DNA from: Ustulina deusta
Lineage: Eukaryota > Ascomycota > Sordariomycetes > Xylariales > Xylariaceae
Assembly (NCBI GenBank): GCA_023159155.1
Contig: JAJNNX010000025.1
Coordinates: 434,001-498,000 of the forward strand
DNA: 64,000 nucleotides
Direction: 5' to 3'
Part shown: piece after piece, positions 59,359-64,000 of the stretch
Layout: the number at the start of each line of letters is the position of its first letter
Numbering within the stretch: the first letter of the stretch is position 1
Position numbers and translations under genes: made by a program
Notes under the pieces: model-generated
The model's input: only the letters and a program-made list of their open reading frames with translations
Databases searched by the model: none
Told to the model about the DNA's origin: nothing

Positions 59359-59889
59359 ATGGATCATAATTGGAACCAAGAGAGTCTGGAGCTTGCGGAT
59401 CTGTCAGAACAGATTATTGCTATCCATCTTATTGCATACCCGAGCCCGAGCCGAAAGGACGACGACGAGCCGTTCGAGCTAAGTAATCATTGGTGTTTCT
59501 TTCTCGAATTCGAGCACAACAGATCGCTGCGCCTCGACATGGTTCCTGGCGATGGCAGCGACGGATTGCGTGGTAAAGTTAGACTGACGTCCAAGACGCA
59601 CGCCTGTACTACCAACGACATTTGCAAAGTTAGCTTCGAAGTCAATGGTAAACTGAGCTTGGAAGACATCATTGAGATAGTCCAGAGAGGGGGCCGTCAG
59701 AGGTACCAATTTGCCCCTGGATGGGAAGGGTGTAGATTTTGGAACTTTATCTTCATACAAGACCTCGAAGGCCACCGTATTGTCCCCACAGGCGCCGCAA
59801 ACCAAGCATGGGATGCAATGGCCTGGTTCTACCACTCGGCGCGTGGCGCCGAAAGAAGAGATATGAAGCTGGGCACGTTTCGTGCCTAA
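59359..59889 (+). CDS. Small soluble protein, DUF7770-like
   Basis: An intronless 176-aa protein from the ATG at 59359. The sequence resembles a fungal family annotated as DUF7770. It has an N-terminal strand pattern (IIAIHLIAYPSP), then HWCFFLEFEHNRSLRLDMVP, a GKVRLTSK strand, an acidic helix (LSLEDIIEIVQRGGRQRYQF), GWEGCRFWNFIFIQDLEGH and a C-terminal helix AWDAMAWFYH. There is no signal peptide, membrane segment or catalytic motif that I can assign. Members are typically small stand-alone proteins found near HET-type genes and in variable regions; here it follows a broken HET gene. Function unknown. Confidence 0.7.
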   Translation: MDHNWNQESLELADLSEQIIAIHLIAYPSPSRKDDDEPFELSNHWCFFLEFEHNRSLRLDMVPGDGSDGLRGKVRLTSKTHACTTNDICKVSFEVNGKLSLEDIIEIVQRGGRQRYQFAPGWEGCRFWNFIFIQDLEGHRIVPTGAANQAWDAMAWFYHSARGAERRDMKLGTFRA

Positions 59890-61030
59890 CCAGTAAAACG
59901 CGTCAGGCTGTACGAGACTTGTGCGTATAATATATCTAAGTGGCGGTGGGCAGTTCCAGGTTGCTTAACTACGCAAGAAGATAATAATGACCGTGTATAC
60001 CTTGCCCAGGTAGTAATTGAACGTTGGCGTTAACTCTGTTAGTGTAGGAATTGATTTCGGATTGAAATAGAGTTGAACCCGCATTACAGGTAACTCGTGT
60101 GATTGGGTACTTCGTAGTGGGGATCGCGACGTACCATCACCACACAGCAGACTTGAAAATGCACTCTCGACTTGCTGGATTCATTGGGCAGCAAGTATTG
60201 GAAGAACCGTATATTTCCGCGGTTGAGATCGAGGGTGAAACGCCTATAGAAATTTATGCATGCTTTTGTTTGAACGAATCTGGTTCGATTCGGTTCTATT
60301 CTAGACCACCGATAATAGTTTTGATATATGCTACGAGTCGTAAGCTTGTTCAAAGTAATATGTATGTGAGGCAAAAGAGAAGCTGGGCATTACCGTCGAT
60401 GGTCTAATCACGTTTGCCCCTCTTGAATTCGTCCAGTAGAGAGAGTTTTACATTTTATTTCATTACTTATTTCGCCTGTCGATAGTAAATCCCGTGACAG
60501 AGTGTTTGAAGTGTATCTATAGTAGTTATAGCATTTATTTTGCATTATTGTATGGCGCAGTCTTGTAACTCAAATGCCCTTGCAAGGGAAACCCACGTCA
60601 GTGTTTGAATAGTTTCCTATCAGAAATTGCGCGGTCTTGCGGCTTTGTATGAAGAGCAAGAATACAAGTTCCAAGATCTCAGGCGCCTTGTCTCACTTGA
60701 AACTCCTGAGGATTAGGGCCCCAAATCTTGAAGTTGAACACATGTGACACGCTCACGGAGATTGTTATTCTATTAACCTAGTAAATCTTATGCGCGACCA
60801 AGGCGTGATAGACCTAGTTAAGTGTTATGTTGTCCAAACCATTTGTTGAGACGTTTATTACCCAATGACCCTATGATTGTTGTAGCCTAACGCCTTCGTA
60901 ATCTGACCCATTCATACCCGAATCCCTTGGAAAGATAGGCCAAGGGACGAATGATGCTTTTTGGCAAGAAGAAAAGGCTTCCGAAGGATTTATTCAATGC
61001 TGAGCAAGTACAATTGCCATGATCTCATGT
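59890..61030. other. Intergenic
   Basis: About 1.1 kb between the DUF7770-like gene and the permease. Open frames on both strands around 60084-60407 overlap each other and have no recognisable features. Confidence 0.5.
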
Positions 61031-62936
61031 CTAACCCCAGCGCTTCCAGAATTGCCAAATAGGCACTTCTCTCGTCCCATTTTCACGCTTGGTGACTTGG
61101 TCACGCCCTTGTATCCGCCAAAAGAAGACGGGTATGCCGGTGAGAACGAATGCGACAACGATGAGGGTCTTTAGAGGCTGCGCAAAAACGGCCCTGCTGA
61201 GAAGGAACAAGCTAACACAACAGAATATTATGGGTGTAGTTATCCAAGTTTTGTAAGGTCTTTCGAGATGCGGCTCCTTGACTCGTAGAATGATCAATCC
61301 AAGGACTGTGAGAAAGTAGAAAGAATACCCCGCCACGCCATAGAAGGTGAGGAGTTCGCTGAATTCGCCCACTGCCATGTAGGCCGCGGTTAACAGGGCG
61401 TTCAAAATGAGCGCATTGACTGGTGTGAAAAATAGACCCGTTTCTTCGTCCCCAACCAAGTTCCGGAATCGCTTGGAAAGCCAGCCACTTCTTCGCGTGG
61501 AGGCTCTGGGTTCCGTGGAGCCAATTCCAATGCGGCCAGCAAATGAAGGGATGAACCCTTCCTTTGCAGCAGCATATACTAATCGACTACTTGTAAATGC
61601 TGTCGAGTTGAGCGATCCGAAGCATGAGGCACTAACGATAAGTGCAAATATGAGTGCGCCTGCAGGACCAAATACTTTGCTTCCAAATGCGACCGCGACG
61701 GTATTTGTGCTGTTGAGAATTTCCTTGGGCAAAACGAGGAAGTATGATAAATTGGCGAACATATAGCCGATGATTACCAGGGGCATAGCCGTGTGAATGA
61801 CGCGTGGGAGATCTCGCGATGGGTTACGAAACTCGCCAACAACGTAGTTTGTCTGGGTTTGCATTAGCGCCGTGGGCTTTAATTAGGTAGGTATATCTAA
61901 CTCGAGAACTTACGTTGTCCCAGCCATCGTACGCCCATAGCCCGGCATACAAGGCAACGGCCCAATGACTACCATCAGTAGTCGTGCCTTCAAACCATTG
62001 GTGATTCTTCCACTCCATATTCGCCTCGCCTGAGAACGAGAACCCGGTCAGGGCCACCACAATTCCAACGACCGTCACACCGATCAAAGCAATGAACTTG
62101 AGGAACATGAGTGCATCGTTGATTCGCGTTCCTAGCCGGGTAGAGACACAGTTCAAGAAGGTAATGAAAAACAGTCCTGCTAGACCAACTCCTTTGCTAA
62201 TCCAAGGATTTATGTGTTCTGCCTCGGCTCCAATAAAAGCCCGTACGAGGTATTCCCCCATGATGATGGCGATAATAGCGGCGCTCCCGGGCTTCAGAAC
62301 GAGAACAGCGACCCATGTAAATAGGAAGCCGGCCAGCTCGCCCATGATTTTTGATAGGTATGCCTGCGCTCCTCCATTCAGAGGGATCGCACCCCCTAAC
62401 TCAGCATAACTAGCCGCACCGGTCCAAGCGAGCACACCTGCTATTGCCCACACAACCAAAGAGGCTCCTGGTGAGCCAACATTGACGTTGACCTGACTTG
62501 GGGAAGAAAAAATACCAGATCCAATGATCAGGCCGACAATTAAGCCCAGCCCGTTCAAATAAGTCAGTGTCTTGTGTTTCTCTAGCGAGGCGCCGCCTAA
62601 CCCACCGCGGTGTTGCGCAGCCGATGTAGGGGCGCCTAGGGGAGCATAACCAGGCGCAGTGGAGGAGGAGAGGGGGAAGAGGTTCGCCGAGTAGTCGAAA
62701 TTCGAGGCGACTGAGTAAGATCGATCCCGAGCGCCGCCGAGCGTAGAGCGGCCAGCTGGGTTGCCATCGTCCAAAGGGTCGTCCCGGTCGAGGGAGAATT
62801 TGCGAGACGACGATATTGAGGGTCTCGAATCGGTTTCCGAGTATGTGTCGGGGCCGTGGCTCGACGAGGCTAAGGAGGCAAGCTCGAGAGAATCTCGCTC
62901 ATTGGGATGAAGGCTCGATGTGTGGTGGTTGGGCAT
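61031..62936 (-). CDS. LAT-family amino-acid permease (Mup1-like)
   Basis: Two exons (62936-61914 and 61852-61031; 61-bp intron with donor GTAAGT and acceptor CAG) give 614 aa. The start MPNHHTSSLHPNERDSLELA at 62936 is chosen as the first ATG after stops and odd composition upstream. Residues 1-115 are a Ser/Asp-rich cytoplasmic tail, followed by about twelve membrane helices. The APC-superfamily substrate motif GLIVGLIIGSGIFSSPSQV is in TM1. WAIAGVLAWTGAASYAELG, YDGWDN at the exon junction continuing TNYVVGEFRNPSRDLPR, and VSASCFGSLNSTAFTSSRLV are LAT/Mup1 signatures. It is probably a plasma-membrane proton symporter for large neutral or sulphur amino acids. No link to the metabolite genes is apparent. 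Confidence 0.95.
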
Positions 62937-64000
62937 TGCAGTTGTGCGTTGGAGACGCGGTGGGTAGACTCTATATCCTGAATAGCTCCAGGCGAAGCAT
63001 CGTCGGCGACCAACAAGTCGGGCAATGAAGGTGGTATTCTCGCAAGCTATTGCACGGGTGCAAGGAAGAAAGGCTGCTTCGGTGTCCGACCGAGTTCGTG
63101 TAGTGCTACTGTGGCAGGTGATGGATGGATCATATGCGCTCGGGTCTGGATGACGGCATTCGCCAAGGTCGATGATGAATCGACACGCGGGCCCAAGGGT
63201 TCGCGTCCTGTGAGATCTAGGCAAGGGAAGACAATTAATTCATTAGCTTCGATCGAGGAATATCGTGTATGCTGCGAAGGGAGAAAAAACAAAACACAAT
63301 CCAAGCAGTCTTGTTATTACTGTTCTATTCAAATGGAGCAGACTGTTGAGATGCAGAGTCGACGAGGTTGGAGTAGGGATTCCTCTTCAAGTTCCAATCA
63401 GGTTTGTGGATCCTTACCTTGGCGACCGGCTTTCAGGGGACTTCCTCCCTAAACCATAATAAAAGAACAGCCTTAGTCCAGGTACGAGAACTAGGTACCT
63501 GTTTTCATTGCACTGATGGACTCCACCTACCGGTTTTGGCACTTAACTTCATCCCACCACCACCAATCAACACTACACACTTACTTGCCGCCACTTTGAC
63601 TCCATCTTCCCCTTTCCCCCTTTTCAACCCTATGCCGATTTTATGTTGACAGAAAATTATTCCTTGGACCGCAGTAGAAAAGGAGCTTCCAACCCGGCAC
63701 AACACAATCCGCAACGGGAAGCGGTCAGGCCTTTACACATCATACTTTATTGAGCCTCACCTTTCAAGCGGTCTGCCAGATGCTTTTTGAAGCTATGCTA
63801 TCGCCAAATCAGACACTCTAGGAAAAGCGATGATGAATCAACACGCACCATCCAGATCTACGCAATTAAGAGGGGTATGAGCTGATGATGTTGTGGCGCT
63901 TCGTGTAGACAACCCCAGAAGTGAGGGGGCATTATGAAAGCTAGAGAAACAGCTTGGTTGGTCAAGATAAAATATTCGCTTTCGTACCTCGACTCGTAGG
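62937..64000. other. Upstream region of the permease
   Basis: It contains the permease promoter and probable 5' UTR (pyrimidine-rich on the coding strand). No other gene is supported to the window end. Confidence 0.5.

Noticed and set aside
60084..60407. Overlapping frames of about 100 codons on both strands
   Set aside because: No domain similarity or splice partners; neither strand is favoured.

Overview
The window is nuclear DNA of a filamentous ascomycete (Pezizomycotina, probably a Sordariomycete; the order cannot be fixed from sequence alone). The evidence is short introns of about 45-65 bp with GTRNGT donors and YAG acceptors, Zn2Cys6 regulators, an AA9 polysaccharide monooxygenase, a multidomain PKS-NRPS, HET-type and UstYa/DUF3328 proteins, and an LTR retrotransposon ruined by RIP-type C-to-T/G-to-A mutation. 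Most genes are split, so coordinates below are outer CDS limits; exon joins were worked out by hand from reading frame, splice signals and family continuity.

Layout. 1-6.2 kb: a low-complexity hypothetical gene (+) and a six-exon gene (-) for a protein of about 1,447 aa with a fungal STAND-type N-terminal domain and a long disordered tail. 6.8-12.5 kb: a complete 5,675-bp LTR element with 253-bp LTRs and a TATA target duplication, whose interior is now almost pure A+T. 12.9-15.6 kb: an intact AA9 LPMO gene and a decayed GH3 beta-glucosidase. 15.7-46.2 kb: a secondary-metabolism region with a Zn2Cys6 regulator (-), a five-exon MFS exporter (-), a second Zn2Cys6 regulator (+), a ten-exon PKS-NRPS of about 3,981 aa (+), a secreted BBE-type FAD oxidase (-), a UstYa-type protein (-), a Kex2-repeat RiPP precursor (+), a second UstYa-type protein (-) and a rhodopsin-like seven-helix protein (+). 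46.2-61 kb: gene-poor, holding a 3CxxC zinc-finger gene, an APH-fold kinase-like gene, a broken HET gene and a small DUF7770-like gene. 61-63 kb: an LAT/Mup1-type amino-acid permease.

The most interesting part is 40.0-43.9 kb. A 149-aa secretory precursor consists of a signal peptide followed by ten near-identical 11-residue segments (consensus xE[A/S]DIDVADAF) separated by Lys-Arg Kex2 sites, and it is bracketed by two UstYa/DUF3328 genes. This is the architecture of fungal dikaritin-type RiPP pathways (ustiloxin, phomopsin, asperipin, victorin). The repeated peptide is acidic, has no Tyr and ends in Phe; I do not recognise it as the core of a characterised product. It lies only about 5 kb from the end of the PKS-NRPS gene with an oxidase between them, so the region is either two abutting clusters or one composite cluster.

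Likely working logic (inference): one or both Zn2Cys6 proteins control the locus. The PKS-NRPS makes a methylated polyketide-aminoacyl product released by its terminal reductase domain, with the BBE oxidase and MFS protein as tailoring and export functions. Separately, the precursor enters the secretory pathway, is cut at Lys-Arg, and its peptides are oxidatively modified by the UstYa pair.
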